Assembly: GCF_001051995.2 (NCBI RefSeq)
Contig: NZ_CP014646.1
Span: 3,286,001-3,350,000 of the forward strand
DNA: 64,000 nt
Source: Thauera humireducens
GTDB taxonomy: Bacteria > Pseudomonadota > Gammaproteobacteria > Burkholderiales > Rhodocyclaceae
Direction of reading: 5' to 3'
The notes beneath the pieces were generated by a model. The model did no database searches and was not told the origin of the DNA. It saw nothing but the letters and a program-made list of their open reading frames with translations. The position numbers and the translations under genes were made by a program. Positions 1-10,944 of this stretch are shown one piece after another (positions within the stretch are counted from its first letter, which is position 1; each line of letters starts with the position of its first letter).

Positions 1-1008
1 CGACTGTGCCAGCGAGCGCAGCGCCTCGATCAGGCCGAGCTCGGCCAGCAGGGGCGGGCGCAGGTCGGCGACGACGCGGCGCTTGATGGAGATCACCTGG
101 CTCAGCGTGTCGAGCAGGCGGTCGAAGCGGTCGCGCAGCGGCGCCATCGCCTCGGCCGGCAGCTTGCGCGCGATCCAGCCCGCGTCCAGCTTGGCGGCCG
201 TCAGCAGGGCGCCGAGTTCGTCGTGCAGCTCGCGTGCGATGCGTTCCTGTTCGGCCTCGCGCGTGTTCGTCAGGTAGGTGGCGAGGTTGCTGAGATCGGC
301 GGTGCGTGCCGCGACCTCGGCCTGCAGGCGCGCGTTTTCCGACTGCAGCAGCGCGGCCAGCCGGTCGCGCAGCCGTTCCTGACGGTACAGCAGCACGATG
401 ATCGCCAGCAGCAACACCAGGACGCCCAGGCCGAGGACCGTATTCGTGCGGCGCGCCTCGGCGAAACGGTCGAACGAAGCCACGATCGTCGCGTTCATCT
501 GCGCCACCGTCTGCGCCCGCAGCCCGAGGATGAGGCTGCGGATGTCGTCGGTGAGCTCCTTGCCGATCCCGCCGGTGGGGCCATCCGTCTTCGGCAATGC
601 ACTTTGCTCGAGCGCCTGCGTCATCACCTTCCAGCGTGCCTCGATCAGCAGCGCCAGCTGGTCGAGGCTGCTGCGCTGGGCGGCGTTCTCCCATTCGCCG
701 GCCTTCAGCGCGGCCAGGGTCTTGTCGACAACGGCACGGCCATCCTGATACGGCGTCAGGAACACCGGGTTGTTGCTGTTGATGAAGCCCCGCACGCCCG
801 ATTCGGCATCGAGCACGTTCACCAGCAAGGTGTCCAGCTGGGCGATGCGGCTGGACCGTGCCTGCAGTTGCTGCAGCGCCTCGCGGCTGGTTGCGGACTG
901 TCGCTGTGCGCTCAGCAGCCACACCACCCCGAGCGTGAAGCCGAGCGCCAGCACCATCAGGAGCAACAAGGTGGTGGTGCGGGGCAGAAGGGACGACGGA
1001 CGGGACAA
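1..1008 (-). CDS. CHASE3-type sensor histidine kinase, NarL-group (C-terminus beyond the window)
   Basis: Membrane sensor of a two-component system; the partner would be a NarL/FixJ-type response regulator, not visible here. The frame is open to the left edge, so the ATPase domain is missing from view. Seen: a TM helix at about residues 11-32, an extracytoplasmic helical part to about 188 with a CHASE3-like ESGVRGF motif, a second TM at about 190-211, a short coiled linker, and a HisKA_3 dimerisation motif RELHDELG with the likely phosphoacceptor His262. The start is a TTG with GGAGAAG a few bases upstream; no in-frame ATG exists further upstream. The ligand cannot be told from sequence. The family assignment is firm. 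Confidence 0.88.
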   Translation of the reverse strand, partial: MSRPSSLLPRTTTLLLLMVLALGFTLGVVWLLSAQRQSATSREALQQLQARSSRIAQLDTLLVNVLDAESGVRGFINSNNPVFLTPYQDGRAVVDKTLAALKAGEWENAAQRSSLDQLALLIEARWKVMTQALEQSALPKTDGPTGGIGKELTDDIRSLILGLRAQTVAQMNATIVASFDRFAEARRTNTVLGLGVLVLLLAIIVLLYRQERLRDRLAALLQSENARLQAEVAARTADLSNLATYLTNTREAEQERIARELHDELGALLTAAKLDAGWIARKLPAEAMAPLRDRFDRLLDTLSQVISIKRRVVADLRPPLLAELGLIEALRSLAQS

Positions 1009-1112
1009 GGGGCTTCTCCGTGACGCGATCGGGACCGGAAGGGACCTTATAGCGGATGTTGCGCGACGACGGGCGGCCTGCGAGGAATCGAACCCGGGCC
1101 CCCCGGAATGCG

Positions 1113-1136
1113 AAAAAGGGGGATCGCTCCCCCTTC
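1113..1136 (-). terminator. Rho-independent terminator of the BON lipoprotein gene
   Basis: Read on the minus strand, an 8-bp stem (AAGGGGGA / TCCCCCTT) with a 4-base loop is followed by a run of five T. It lies about 20 bases after the stop codon at 1157, so it ends transcription before the histidine kinase gene. Confidence 0.85.
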
Positions 1137-1156
1137 GTCTGTTTCCTTCGCCGTGC

Positions 1157-1468
1157 TTACGGACGGACGGCGATGTCGTTCTTGACCGCCTTCACGCCCG
1201 GGGTGCCGCGGGCGATCTCGGCGGCGCGGTTGCGTTCGGCGGTGCTCTTGGCGAAGCCGGACAGCTGTACGGTGCCCTTCAGCGTCTCGACGCTGATCGA
1301 CATCGCGCTGACCGTCGGGTCCTCGGCGAACTTGGCCTTGACGCGGGTGGTGACGGTCGCGTCATCGACGTATTCGCCCACGGTGGATTGGTCGCGCGTG
1401 ACGGCGCAGCCGACGGCGGTGAAGGCGAGCAGGCCCGACAGGGCGAGCGTGGCAGCGGTGTGCTTCAT
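1157..1468 (-). CDS. BON-domain lipoprotein (OsmY-like)
   Basis: Small envelope protein of 103 residues. The N-terminus is a lipoprotein signal (hydrophobic segment ending TAVGC, lipidation at Cys21 or nearby), followed by one BON domain of about 70 residues (from DDATVTTRVKAKF to the C-terminus with the GVKAVKNDI pattern). BON domains bind phospholipid or anchor periplasmic proteins to membranes; the precise role here is unknown. The ATG at 1468 is chosen because AGGAG lies 7 bases upstream and the signal peptide begins there. A TATATT box on the minus strand at 1519-1524 is a possible -10. Divergent from sbcD; followed by a strong terminator, so monocistronic. Confidence 0.88.
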   Translation of the reverse strand: MKHTAATLALSGLLAFTAVGCAVTRDQSTVGEYVDDATVTTRVKAKFAEDPTVSAMSISVETLKGTVQLSGFAKSTAERNRAAEIARGTPGVKAVKNDIAVRP

Positions 1469-1694
1469 GATGGACTCCTGATGGGTGGCGGGTCTCCCCG
1501 CGAGCGGGATGCAAGTCAAATATAGACAAGGCCGGCCCGACCGGCTGTCCGACGAAACGGATCGCGCTGTAGGACGATTCTGTCGGCGCTGCGCACGCGC
1601 GTCCGCCAAGCCTGCGGGCGGCCGATGTGCCGTATCCTTCCGCTCGCGCCGGTGCGGACGGCCGCACGACTGCAAACCAACCCAGCGAGGCAAG

Positions 1695-2858
1695 ATGCGA
1701 TTCCTCCACTCCGCCGACTGGCATCTCGGCCGTGTCTATCACGGCGTTTCCCTGCTCGAGGACCAGGCCCACGTGCTCGGCGAATTCGTCCGCCTGGCCG
1801 CGGACACGCGACCCGACGCCATCCTGCTCGCCGGCGACATCTACGACCGTTCGGTGCCACCGGCCGAGGCCGTGCGCCTGCTCGACATGGTGCTGACCGA
1901 GCTGGTGCGCGGGCTGCGCATTCCGGTGGTGATGATCGCCGGCAATCACGATGGTCCCGATCGCCTCGCCTTCGGTGCGGACCTGCTCGGCGGCGCGGGG
2001 CTGACGGTGCGGGGCCCGGTGGAGGCCGACCCACAGCCGCTGGTGCTGCACGACGCTTACGGCGCGGTGGCGATCCACGCGCTGCCCTATGCCGAGCCGG
2101 CGGTGGTGCGTGCGGCGATGCCTGCATCTGACGATGAGAACGCCGCGGCGATCGACTCGCACCATGCCGCGCTGGCCGCGCAACTGCGGGCCGCGCGCGC
2201 AGCACAGCCGGCCGGCGCGCGCAGCGTGGTGGTGGCGCACGCCTTCGTGCTCGGCGGCAGCGAGAGCGAGTCGGAGCGGCCGCTGTCGGTGGGGGCCAGC
2301 GGCGCGGTGGGGGCGGCGCTGTTCGACGGTTTCGACTACGTCGCGCTGGGCCACCTGCACCGGCCACAACAGGTCGGTGAGGCGCGCATCCAGTATTCCG
2401 GCTCGCTGCTGAAGTACGCGTTCTCGGAAGCGGACCACGCCAAGTCGGTGAACCTGGTCGAGCTCGACGCCGCCGGCGCCTGCCGCATCGAGCGCCTGGC
2501 GCTGACGCCGCGCCGCGACCTGCGCATTGTCGAGGGCGAACTCGACGCTCTCCTCGCCGCCGCGGCGACCGATCCGCGCCGCGACGATTATATCCTCGCC
2601 CGCCTGGCCGATACCGGCGCGCTGCTCGACGCCATGGGCAAGCTGCGCACCGCCTATCCCAATGCGCTGGCCATCGAGCGTCCCGCGCTGGTCGGCGACG
2701 GCCCGGGCCGGGCCGCTGCGGACCATCGCCGCATCCGCGTGCAGGATCTGTTCGCCAGCTTCCACCTTGAAACCACCGGCAGGGCGCTGGACGAGGCCGG
2801 CCGCGACGTGCTCGACCGCCTCGTGGCGCGCATGGAACGCGAGGCGCGTCACGCATGA
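1695..2858 (+). CDS. sbcD: Exonuclease subunit SbcD (Mre11-type)
   Basis: Nuclease subunit of SbcCD, the bacterial Mre11-Rad50 complex that cuts DNA hairpins and blocked ends. It has 387 residues, a normal length. The phosphodiesterase motifs stand in order: HSADWHLG near the N-terminus, GDIYDRS, AGNHDG, VVVAHAF and ALGHLHRPQ, supplying the metal-binding Asp, His and Asn residues. The ATG at 1695 is chosen because GAGG lies just upstream and the conserved MRFLHSADWH begins there; a longer open frame to 1485 has no family similarity. The stop overlaps the sbcC start by ATGA, so the two subunits are translationally coupled. Confidence 0.97.
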   Translation: MRFLHSADWHLGRVYHGVSLLEDQAHVLGEFVRLAADTRPDAILLAGDIYDRSVPPAEAVRLLDMVLTELVRGLRIPVVMIAGNHDGPDRLAFGADLLGGAGLTVRGPVEADPQPLVLHDAYGAVAIHALPYAEPAVVRAAMPASDDENAAAIDSHHAALAAQLRAARAAQPAGARSVVVAHAFVLGGSESESERPLSVGASGAVGAALFDGFDYVALGHLHRPQQVGEARIQYSGSLLKYAFSEADHAKSVNLVELDAAGACRIERLALTPRRDLRIVEGELDALLAAAATDPRRDDYILARLADTGALLDAMGKLRTAYPNALAIERPALVGDGPGRAAADHRRIRVQDLFASFHLETTGRALDEAGRDVLDRLVARMEREARHA

Positions 2859-5800
2859 AGCCGCTCAAGCTCAGCCTGCAGGCCTTCGGCCCCTTCGCCA
2901 CCCGCGAGGAGGTGGACTTCACCCGTCTGCCGCCCGGCGCGCTTTTCCTCATCGCCGGCCCCACTGGCGCGGGCAAGACCTCCATCCTCGACGGCATCAC
3001 CTACGCGCTCTACGGCGACACCTCGGGCGGCGAGCGCAGCGCGCGCGAGATGCGCAGCCACCATGCCGACGCGGCACTGCAGACCGAGGTCGAGCTGGCG
3101 TTCGCGCTCGGCGCGCAGCGCTACCGCGTGCGCCGCGTGCCCGAGCAGACCCGCGCCGCGCAGCGTGGCGGCGGCGTGGTCAATGCACCGGCGAAGGCGG
3201 AACTGTTCCGCCTCGATGCCAATGGTGTGGACTGGATTCCGCTCGCCCAGCGCACCACCGAAGTCACCGCGCTGGTCGAGGACCTGCTCGGCTTCAAGGC
3301 CGATCAGTTCCGCCAGGTCGTGCTGCTGCCGCAAGGCCAGTTCCGCAAGCTGCTGGCGGCCAGTTCGGCCGAGCGCGAGAAGATCCTCGAAACCTTGTTC
3401 GGCACGGCCACCTACAAGCACCTGCAGGACGCCCTCAAGGCCGAGGCGGCCGCGCTGCGCGAACGCGGCGAGAAGGCCGCGCTGCAGCGCCAGACCCTGC
3501 TCGGCCAGGCGGGCGTCGACACGATGGACGCGCTCGTCGCCCGGCGTGACGCGCTGCAGGGCCAACTGGTGACGCTCGGCGACGCCGAGCAGCAGGCGCG
3601 GGCCGAAGACACCGCGGCGCGGGCCGCGCTGCAGCACGGTCAGGCGGTCGAGGCCCAGTTCGCCGAAGCGGCCGCCGCCGCCGCGGCGCTGCAGGCACTC
3701 GAGGCCGGCAAGGCCGAACTCGACGCCCAGCGCCTGCGGCTGGAACAGGCACGCCGCGCGATGCAGGTGCAGCCGGCCGATACCGCCCTGGCGTCCGCGC
3801 GCCGCAGTGCCGACGAGGTGGTGCAGCGCGAAGCCCAGGCCGCGCGCGACGCCACCGAAGCCGCCCAGCGCCTGGGCCAGGCCGAAGCCACGCTGCAGGC
3901 TGAGATCGCCCGCGCGCCGGCGCGCGAGGCGGCGCAGCGCGAGCTGCTGCGTCTCGAAGGGCTGGCCGAGGCTGTCGCCCGGTTGGCCCAGGCCGAGATC
4001 GAGGCTTGCCGCTGCGAGGCGGCGCGCATCGCGGCAGACAAGGCGCTCGCCGCCGCCACGGCCACGCAGCAGACGGTCGCCACCCGACGCACCACGCTCG
4101 CCGCACGCATCGACGCCCTGCAGCCGCTCGCGGCTGAGCGCGCCGCGCTCGAGCTGCGCCTGCAGCAGGCCGAGCAGCGCGCCCGGGCGCTCGCTGCACT
4201 GGCCGCGGCGCGCAAGCAGCTTGCCGGCCGCGAGGCGGAGGAGGCCAAGGCGATGACCCGCCATGAGGCCGCGCAGCGTGCTGCAGGCGAAGCCCGCGCC
4301 AAGGCTGCGGCGCTGGATGCGGACTGGCGCCAGGCCCAGGCCGCCATCCTGGCCGCTCACCTGCATGCCGGCGAGGCGTGCCCGGTGTGCGGCAGTGCGG
4401 CGCACCCGGCACCTGCCCGGCACGAGGGCGAGCTGCCGACCGAGCAGGCGCTGCAGGCCGCAGCCGAGCGTGCACGCGAGGCGGAGGCGGTGCTCGATGC
4501 CGCCCGCCAAGCGCTCAACCTGGCCGAGCTGGCGCGCGCCACGGCCGCGGCCGAGGTCGCCACGCGCGTGGCCGACTTGCAGCCCGCCGACTTACAGCCC
4601 GCCGAGGGCGCTGCGCCCGAACACCCGCTATCGATCGTGGAGGAGGGCGCGCCCGCGACCGATGCCGCCGAACTGCGACGGCAGCTCGACGCCGCCCGCG
4701 CGGCCGCGCTCGAGCTCGAACCCCTGCGCGTGCAACTGCAGGCTGCCGATGCCGAGCTCGGCAAGGCCGCAATCGCTGGCGAACAGGCCCGCACCCAGGC
4801 GGCGGAGGCGGCCAGCGCCGCGCGCGCCGCGCAGCACGTGGCCGACGAGCGTCGCGCAGGCGTGCCCGAAGCCCTGCGTACCCCTGACGCGCTGCAGGCC
4901 GGCATTGCCCAGGCGCAGGACACGCGCCAGCGTCTGGAACGTGCGCTGCAGCAGGCCCAGTCTACCCAGGGCGAAGCGGCCAGCCGGGCGGCCGCGCTGC
5001 GCGCGCAGCACGCCACGCTGGCCGAGGGCGTGCAGGCCGCACAGGCGCGTGTCGTCGAGGCGCATCGGCAGTTCGTCGCGGCCTTGCAGACGGCAGGCTT
5101 CTGGCCGGACGGCACCAGCGAGGGGGACGAGGGGGCCGCGGACCACGCGGAAGCTGCCTGGCGCGCGGCGCTACTGCCGGCCGAGCGCATTGCGATGCTC
5201 GAGTCCGCCGTCCGTGATGCCGACGACCGCCGCGCCGCGGCCCTCGAGCGTGCCGGACGCGCCGCGCAGGCGGTGGCCGGCCTGGTCCGTCCCGATCTCG
5301 CCACACTCGACGCCCGCGCCACGGCGTCGCGCGCGCGGGTCGAAGCGGTGGTCGACCGCATCGGTCAGACTCGCAGCGAGCTGCGCACCGTCACCGACAC
5401 GCTCGCCCGCCTCGACGAGATCGCGCGCGAATCCGGCGCCATCGAGGCCGAATACCGCGTCGTCGGTCATCTCGCCGACATCGCCAACGGCAACAACGGC
5501 CGCAACCTCACCTTCCAGCGCTATGTGCTGGCCGCGCTGCTCGACGACGTGCTGCGCGCGGCCTCGCTGCGCCTGTCGACCATGAGCCGCGGCCGCTACC
5601 AGCTGCAGCGGCGCGAGGACGTGGCCGATGCCCGCCGCGCCGCGGGCCTCGATCTCGAGGTCTTCGACGAATACACCGGCCGTACGCGCCCGGCCAGCAC
5701 CCTGTCCGGCGGGGAAGGCTTCATGGCCTCGCTGTCGCTCGCGCTCGGCCTGTCCGACGTGGTCCAGGCCTACGCCGGGGGCGTGCAGCTCGACACCCTG

Positions 5801-6055
5801 TTCATCGACGAAGGCTTCGGCAGCCTCGACCCGGAATCGCTCGACATGGCGATGAAGGCGCTGATCGACCTGCAACAGCGTGGCCGCACGGTGGGCGTGA
5901 TCTCGCACGTCGAGGAGATGAAGCAGCAGATCGACGTGACGATCGAGGTGGTGCAGGGGGTGAGGGGGAGCCGGGTGAAGGTGCAAGCGCGATCCACCGG
6001 CTGCGGCACCGAAGGCCGCAGCCGTCGTGCTTACCCCGCCAGTGCCCGCGCGTGA
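2855..6055 (+). CDS. sbcC: Exonuclease subunit SbcC (Rad50-type ATPase)
   Basis: SMC-like ATPase of SbcCD, 1066 residues. Walker [10 protein letters not shown] lies near residue 36, two long Ala/Arg/Glu-rich coiled coils flank the zinc hook CPVC (Cys509 and Cys512), and the C-terminal half carries the ABC signature LSGGEGF and Walker [14 protein letters not shown] short tandem duplication ([10 protein letters not shown], near 4576-4605) sits in the second coil. The family normally ends near the VRGSRVKV segment; here about 20 further residues ([10 protein letters not shown]...) are coded by a stem-loop that seems to be the terminator of the convergent fghA, and the two genes overlap by 25 bases. 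The start overlaps the sbcD stop. Confidence 0.97.
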   Translation: MKPLKLSLQAFGPFATREEVDFTRLPPGALFLIAGPTGAGKTSILDGITYALYGDTSGGERSAREMRSHHADAALQTEVELAFALGAQRYRVRRVPEQTRAAQRGGGVVNAPAKAELFRLDANGVDWIPLAQRTTEVTALVEDLLGFKADQFRQVVLLPQGQFRKLLAASSAEREKILETLFGTATYKHLQDALKAEAAALRERGEKAALQRQTLLGQAGVDTMDALVARRDALQGQLVTLGDAEQQARAEDTAARAALQHGQAVEAQFAEAAAAAAALQALEAGKAELDAQRLRLEQARRAMQVQPADTALASARRSADEVVQREAQAARDATEAAQRLGQAEATLQAEIARAPAREAAQRELLRLEGLAEAVARLAQAEIEACRCEAARIAADKALAAATATQQTVATRRTTLAARIDALQPLAAERAALELRLQQAEQRARALAALAAARKQLAGREAEEAKAMTRHEAAQRAAGEARAKAAALDADWRQAQAAILAAHLHAGEACPVCGSAAHPAPARHEGELPTEQALQAAAERAREAEAVLDAARQALNLAELARATAAAEVATRVADLQPADLQPAEGAAPEHPLSIVEEGAPATDAAELRRQLDAARAAALELEPLRVQLQAADAELGKAAIAGEQARTQAAEAASAARAAQHVADERRAGVPEALRTPDALQAGIAQAQDTRQRLERALQQAQSTQGEAASRAAALRAQHATLAEGVQAAQARVVEAHRQFVAALQTAGFWPDGTSEGDEGAADHAEAAWRAALLPAERIAMLESAVRDADDRRAAALERAGRAAQAVAGLVRPDLATLDARATASRARVEAVVDRIGQTRSELRTVTDTLARLDEIARESGAIEAEYRVVGHLADIANGNNGRNLTFQRYVLAALLDDVLRAASLRLSTMSRGRYQLQRREDVADARRAAGLDLEVFDEYTGRTRPASTLSGGEGFMASLSLALGLSDVVQAYAGGVQLDTLFIDEGFGSLDPESLDMAMKALIDLQQRGRTVGVISHVEEMKQQIDVTIEVVQGVRGSRVKVQARSTGCGTEGRSRRAYPASARA
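5998..6024 (-). terminator. GC-rich hairpin after fghA, inside the 3' end of sbcC
   Basis: A perfect 10-bp inverted repeat (CGGCTGCGGC / GCCGCAGCCG) with a 7-base loop lies 6 bases past the fghA stop codon. It has no T-run on either strand, so whether it ends transcription, pauses it or protects the 3' end is open. It is coding sequence for the SbcC tail. Confidence 0.5.
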
Positions 6056-6879
6056 TGCCGCAGGTGATCCTCGATGAAGCTGGCGATGAAGTAGTAGCTG
6101 TGGTCGTAGCCCGGCTGCAGGCGTAGCGTCAGCGGGTGGCCGGCTGCGGTGGCGGCGGCCTGCAGGGCCTCGGGCTTGAGCTGCTCGGCGAGGAAGCCGT
6201 CGGCCTCGCCCTGGTCGACCAGCAGCGGCAGGCGTTCCGCAGCCTGCGCAATCAGCGCGCAGGCGTCCCATTCGCGCCATTGCGTGCGCTCGTCGCCCAG
6301 GTAGCGCGAGAAGGCCTTTTCACCCCACGGGCATTGCATCGGGTTCGTGATCGGTGCGAAGGCCGACACCGACCGGTAGCGCCCCGGGTTGCGCAGCGCG
6401 CACACCAGCGCGCCGTGCCCGCCCATGGAGTGGCCGCTGATGCCGCGCCGGTCGGAGGCGGGCAAGTTCGCCTCGATCAGCGCGGGCAGCTCCTCCACCA
6501 CGTAGTCGTGCATGCGGTAGTGGCGCGACCACGGTGCCTGCGTGGCGTTTAAGTAGAAGCCGGCGCCGTGGCCGAAGTCCCACGCGCCGTCCGGGTCGCC
6601 CGGCACCTCGGCGCCGCGCGGGCTGGTGTCGGGGGCCACGATGATGAGGCCCAGCTCGGCGGCCACACGCTGCGCACCCGCCTTCTGCATGAAGTTCTCG
6701 TCGGTGCAGGTGAGTCCCGACAGCCAGTACAGCACCGGCAGGCGGGCGCCCGGCTGCTCGGCCTGCGGTGGCAGGTAGACCGCGAACACCATGTCGCAGG
6801 CCAGTGCCTGCGAGTGGTGACGGACGCGCTTGTGCCAGCCGCCGAAGCTTTTCTGGGTGCTGAGGATTTCCAGACTCAT
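6031..6879 (-). CDS. fghA: S-formylglutathione hydrolase
   Basis: Second step of glutathione-dependent formaldehyde detoxification: hydrolyses S-formylglutathione to formate and glutathione in the cytoplasm. It has 282 residues (E. coli FrmB is 277) and is an esterase-D-type alpha/beta hydrolase. The nucleophile elbow [10 protein letters not shown] contains Ser151; the DQGEADGFL stretch carries the likely catalytic Asp and GYDHSYYFI the catalytic His. The ATG at 6879 (MSLEIL) has GGAG 8 bases upstream; ATG codons at 6885 and 6897 are possible but worse placed. Lies about 90 bases downstream of frmA on the same strand, so probably one operon. Confidence 0.95.
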   Translation of the reverse strand: MSLEILSTQKSFGGWHKRVRHHSQALACDMVFAVYLPPQAEQPGARLPVLYWLSGLTCTDENFMQKAGAQRVAAELGLIIVAPDTSPRGAEVPGDPDGAWDFGHGAGFYLNATQAPWSRHYRMHDYVVEELPALIEANLPASDRRGISGHSMGGHGALVCALRNPGRYRSVSAFAPITNPMQCPWGEKAFSRYLGDERTQWREWDACALIAQAAERLPLLVDQGEADGFLAEQLKPEALQAAATAAGHPLTLRLQPGYDHSYYFIASFIEDHLRHHARALAG

Positions 6880-6966
6880 GGCCATGTCTCCGGGCAAGGT
6901 GGGGTCAGGATGGGGCAGCGCAGCCGGGCTCGCTGGGAGCGTGGGCGCGCTGCGGCTGCAGCTTGA

Positions 6967-8205
<1,239 letters not shown>

Positions 8206-8227
8206 TCAATCCGACTGGACGACGAGC

Positions 8228-9133
8228 ATGCTGAACCGCCTGGAAATGCTGCGCATCTTCTGCACCGCCGCGGAGTCGCGCAACTTCAAGGAAGCCGCCA
8301 CCCGCCTCGGCGTGTCGCCGCAGGCGGTCACGCGCGCGGTGAAGGAGCTGGAGGGCCATGTCGGGGAGCTGCTCTTCCATCGCAACACCCGTCACAACCG
8401 CATCACCGAAGTCGGCGAACAGCTTGCGGCGCGGGCGCGGCTGAGCCTGCAGGGCGTGGATGCGATCTTCCAGGGCGCCGACCAGGCGCGCGCCAGCGAG
8501 CTGGCCGGTCTGGTGCGCATCACCGCGCCGCGGGCACTCGGCCGCCACGGGCTGATGCGGGTGCTGGGCGAGCTGTGCGCGCAGCATCCGGGGCTGCAGC
8601 TCGACCTGCGCTTCTCCGACCAGTTCGCCGACGTGGTCGATGAGCAGATCGACATCGGCATCCGCGTCGGCGTGCTGCGCGACAGTCGCTTCGTCGCACG
8701 GGCCGTGTCGAGCGTGTCCTTCCACATCGTCGCCGCGCCCGAGCTGCTCTCGCGCTGCGGCGCACCGAAGACACTGCAGGAGCTGGCCGAGCGTCCGACC
8801 ACGGTCGCCATCGACCCCAACACCGGGCGGCCCTGGGCGTGGTTCCTGGCCGGCGGCCAGCAGTGGCTGCCGCGCGCGCCCACTTTCGCCACCGACGACA
8901 CCGGCGCCGAGGCCGAGGCGGTGCTCGCCGGCGTCGGCTTCGGCCAGCTCACCGCCTACCTGGCCGCGCCGCATCTGCGCTCGGGGCGGCTGGTCGAGGT
9001 GCTGCCCGAACTGGCGCCCGAGCCGTGGAGCCTCTCGGTGTACCGCCCCCAGCGCGGCCCGGTGGCGGCGCGCATCCGCCTCGTGTTCGACCGGCTGGTG
9101 GCGTTCTTCAGCGAGGGCAGCCGCTTTCCGTAG
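8228..9133 (+). CDS. LysR-family transcriptional regulator
   Basis: A 301-residue regulator with an N-terminal winged helix-turn-helix (about residues 1-60, NFKEAATRLGVSPQAVTRAVKELE) and a LysR substrate-binding domain from about residue 90. The divergent gene is frmA, and the spacer holds a clear T-N11-A palindrome, so it probably regulates frmA-fghA. It would act as activator or repressor in response to an unknown small molecule. The start ATG at 8228 is the only reasonable one and has GACGAG nearby. It could equally control only itself; the link to frmA rests on position and the operator. Confidence 0.92.
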   Translation: MLNRLEMLRIFCTAAESRNFKEAATRLGVSPQAVTRAVKELEGHVGELLFHRNTRHNRITEVGEQLAARARLSLQGVDAIFQGADQARASELAGLVRITAPRALGRHGLMRVLGELCAQHPGLQLDLRFSDQFADVVDEQIDIGIRVGVLRDSRFVARAVSSVSFHIVAAPELLSRCGAPKTLQELAERPTTVAIDPNTGRPWAWFLAGGQQWLPRAPTFATDDTGAEAEAVLAGVGFGQLTAYLAAPHLRSGRLVEVLPELAPEPWSLSVYRPQRGPVAARIRLVFDRLVAFFSEGSRFP

Positions 9134-9316
9134 TCGGGGTTCCGGGCGTCAGGTGCCCGCGGGGCGCGACGATTTCCGGCGCGCATGCGACTTCCTTGTC
9201 GATCTGCCTTGAATCGCCCGCATCATTGCCCCCTGCGCCGCGCCTGTCCATGATGCGGGATTCGGGCTTGAAGAACGGTATCCGCCGGCGTGCGGATTGC
9301 GAGGGAGGGTCTGGAA

Positions 9317-10921
9317 ATGCGAGAGGAAAACTGCGGCGAGCGCGGATTGCTGCGCCAGTTGATGCAGCCGGGCGTGCTGCCCGGCTCGGACGGCGGCGTG
9401 GGCCTGATCGAGACCCACATCTCCTGGGTGCTGCTGGCCGGCGACTACGCCTGGAAGCTGAAGAAGCCGCTCGATCTGGGTTTCCTGGATTTCAGCACGG
9501 TCGGCCGCCGCCGCGAGGCCTGCGAGGCCGAACTGCGACTGAACCGGCGTACGGCGCCTGAGCTTTACGAAGCGGTGGTGCCGGTGTGGCGTGCCGGGGA
9601 GGGTGTGCGCGTGGGCGGCGAGGCGCCAGCCGCGGGTGCCGTGGCAGACGACTACCTGGTGCGCATGCGCCGCTTCGAGCAGTCCGCGCTGCTGGCCCAT
9701 CGGCTGGCGGCGGGAGCCTTGGCGCCCGAACTGTTCGACCGTCTCGCGCGCCATGTCGCGGATTTCCATGCCGTTGCGGCGGTGGCCAAGCCGGGCGAGG
9801 GTTTTGGCGATGCGGCGGCGGTGCTGGCGCCGGTGCGGCAGAACTTCGCGCAGGTGCGGGAGCGGATCGAGGATCCGGCGCTGCGGGCCGAGCTGGCGCG
9901 GGTGGAGGCCTGGGTCGAAGCGCAGGCGGTGACGCTGGCGTCGGTGTTCGATGCCCGCCTGGCGGAAGGCCGGGTGCGCGAATGCCACGGCGACCTGCAC
10001 CTGGGCAACCTGATCGTGCTCGAAGGCGAGCCGCGTCTGTTCGATGCGATCGAGTTCAGCGCCGAACTGCGGTGGACGGACGTCGTCGCCGACATCGCCT
10101 TCCTGGTCATGGACTTGCAGCTGCGCGGGCAGGACGTGCTGGCCAATCGCTTCCTCAATGCCTGGCTTGAGCGCAGTGGCGACTACGGCGGCCTGCGACT
10201 GCTGCCCTGGTATGTGAGCTACCGCGCGATGGTACGGGCCAAGATCGCGGCGATCCGCGCCAGCCAGGTCGACGGCGAGGCGCGCAGCGAGAGCCTGGCG
10301 GAGTGTGCACGTTACCTCGCGCTGGTGGCGGCCCAGGCGCGGCCGACGGCGCCGGCGCTGCTGATCGCCAGCGGCGTGTCCGGTTCCGGCAAGAGCAGTC
10401 AGTCGCAGCCGCTGGTGGAACAGGGCGGCGTGATCCGGGTGCGCGCCGACGTCGAGCGCAAGCGCCTGTTCGGCCTCGACGCCATGGCGGCGAGCGGGTC
10501 GGCGCTCGGCGGTGGGCTGTATTCCGCCGAGGCGACCGCGCGCACCTACGCGCGGCTCGCCGAGCTGGCACGAACGGTGGTGGCGGCGGGCTATCCGGTT
10601 CTGCTCGATGCGACCTTCCTCAGGCGCGCGCAGCGGCGCAGCCTGGCGGAGCTGGCGGGCGTGCTCGGCGTGCCCTTCGTCATCCTCGCTTTCGATGCGC
10701 CGCCCGAGGTGCTGCGCGAGCGGGTGCGCCGACGTGCGGCGGCGGGCAAGGACGCCTCGGAAGCCGATCTCGCGGTGCTCGAGGCGCAACTTCGGACGCG
10801 CGAACCGCTCGAAGAGGAGGAACTCGAGCGCGCGCTGCCGATCGATACCCGCTCGGCGCCGGACTGGCGCGCGCTGATGCCCGCGCTCCGCCAGCTGTGG
10901 CCGGGGGCGGCATACCCTTAG
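9317..10921 (+). CDS. Two-domain kinase: aminoglycoside-phosphotransferase-like plus P-loop kinase
   Basis: A cytoplasmic protein of 534 residues. The N-terminal half (about 1-340) is an APH-like fold with the catalytic loop CHGDLHLGNL and the metal-binding DAIEF that follows. The C-terminal half (about 350-530) is a separate P-loop kinase with Walker A SGVSGSGKSS and a DATF segment typical of zeta-toxin/gluconate-kinase-like enzymes. This COG2187+COG0645 fusion is widespread but has no established substrate, so it should not be read as drug resistance. The ATG at 9317 follows GAGGGAGG by 8 bases. A 183-base spacer lies upstream, in which I see no clear signal. The membrane gene follows 23 bases later. 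Confidence 0.85.
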   Translation: MREENCGERGLLRQLMQPGVLPGSDGGVGLIETHISWVLLAGDYAWKLKKPLDLGFLDFSTVGRRREACEAELRLNRRTAPELYEAVVPVWRAGEGVRVGGEAPAAGAVADDYLVRMRRFEQSALLAHRLAAGALAPELFDRLARHVADFHAVAAVAKPGEGFGDAAAVLAPVRQNFAQVRERIEDPALRAELARVEAWVEAQAVTLASVFDARLAEGRVRECHGDLHLGNLIVLEGEPRLFDAIEFSAELRWTDVVADIAFLVMDLQLRGQDVLANRFLNAWLERSGDYGGLRLLPWYVSYRAMVRAKIAAIRASQVDGEARSESLAECARYLALVAAQARPTAPALLIASGVSGSGKSSQSQPLVEQGGVIRVRADVERKRLFGLDAMAASGSALGGGLYSAEATARTYARLAELARTVVAAGYPVLLDATFLRRAQRRSLAELAGVLGVPFVILAFDAPPEVLRERVRRRAAAGKDASEADLAVLEAQLRTREPLEEEELERALPIDTRSAPDWRALMPALRQLWPGAAYP

Positions 10922-10944
10922 AACGCAACGACTTCCGGAATTCG

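Noticed and set aside
1060..1112. A tRNA T-arm-like sequence (GGTTCGATTCC on the minus strand) next to the terminator
   Set aside because: No acceptor stem, anticodon arm or CCA end can be found around it, and the T-stem does not pair well. It may be a relic of an attachment site, but nothing supports that.
9134..9316. Promoter for the two-domain kinase operon
   Set aside because: Several TTG-like -35 candidates exist but none has a -10 at a sensible distance.
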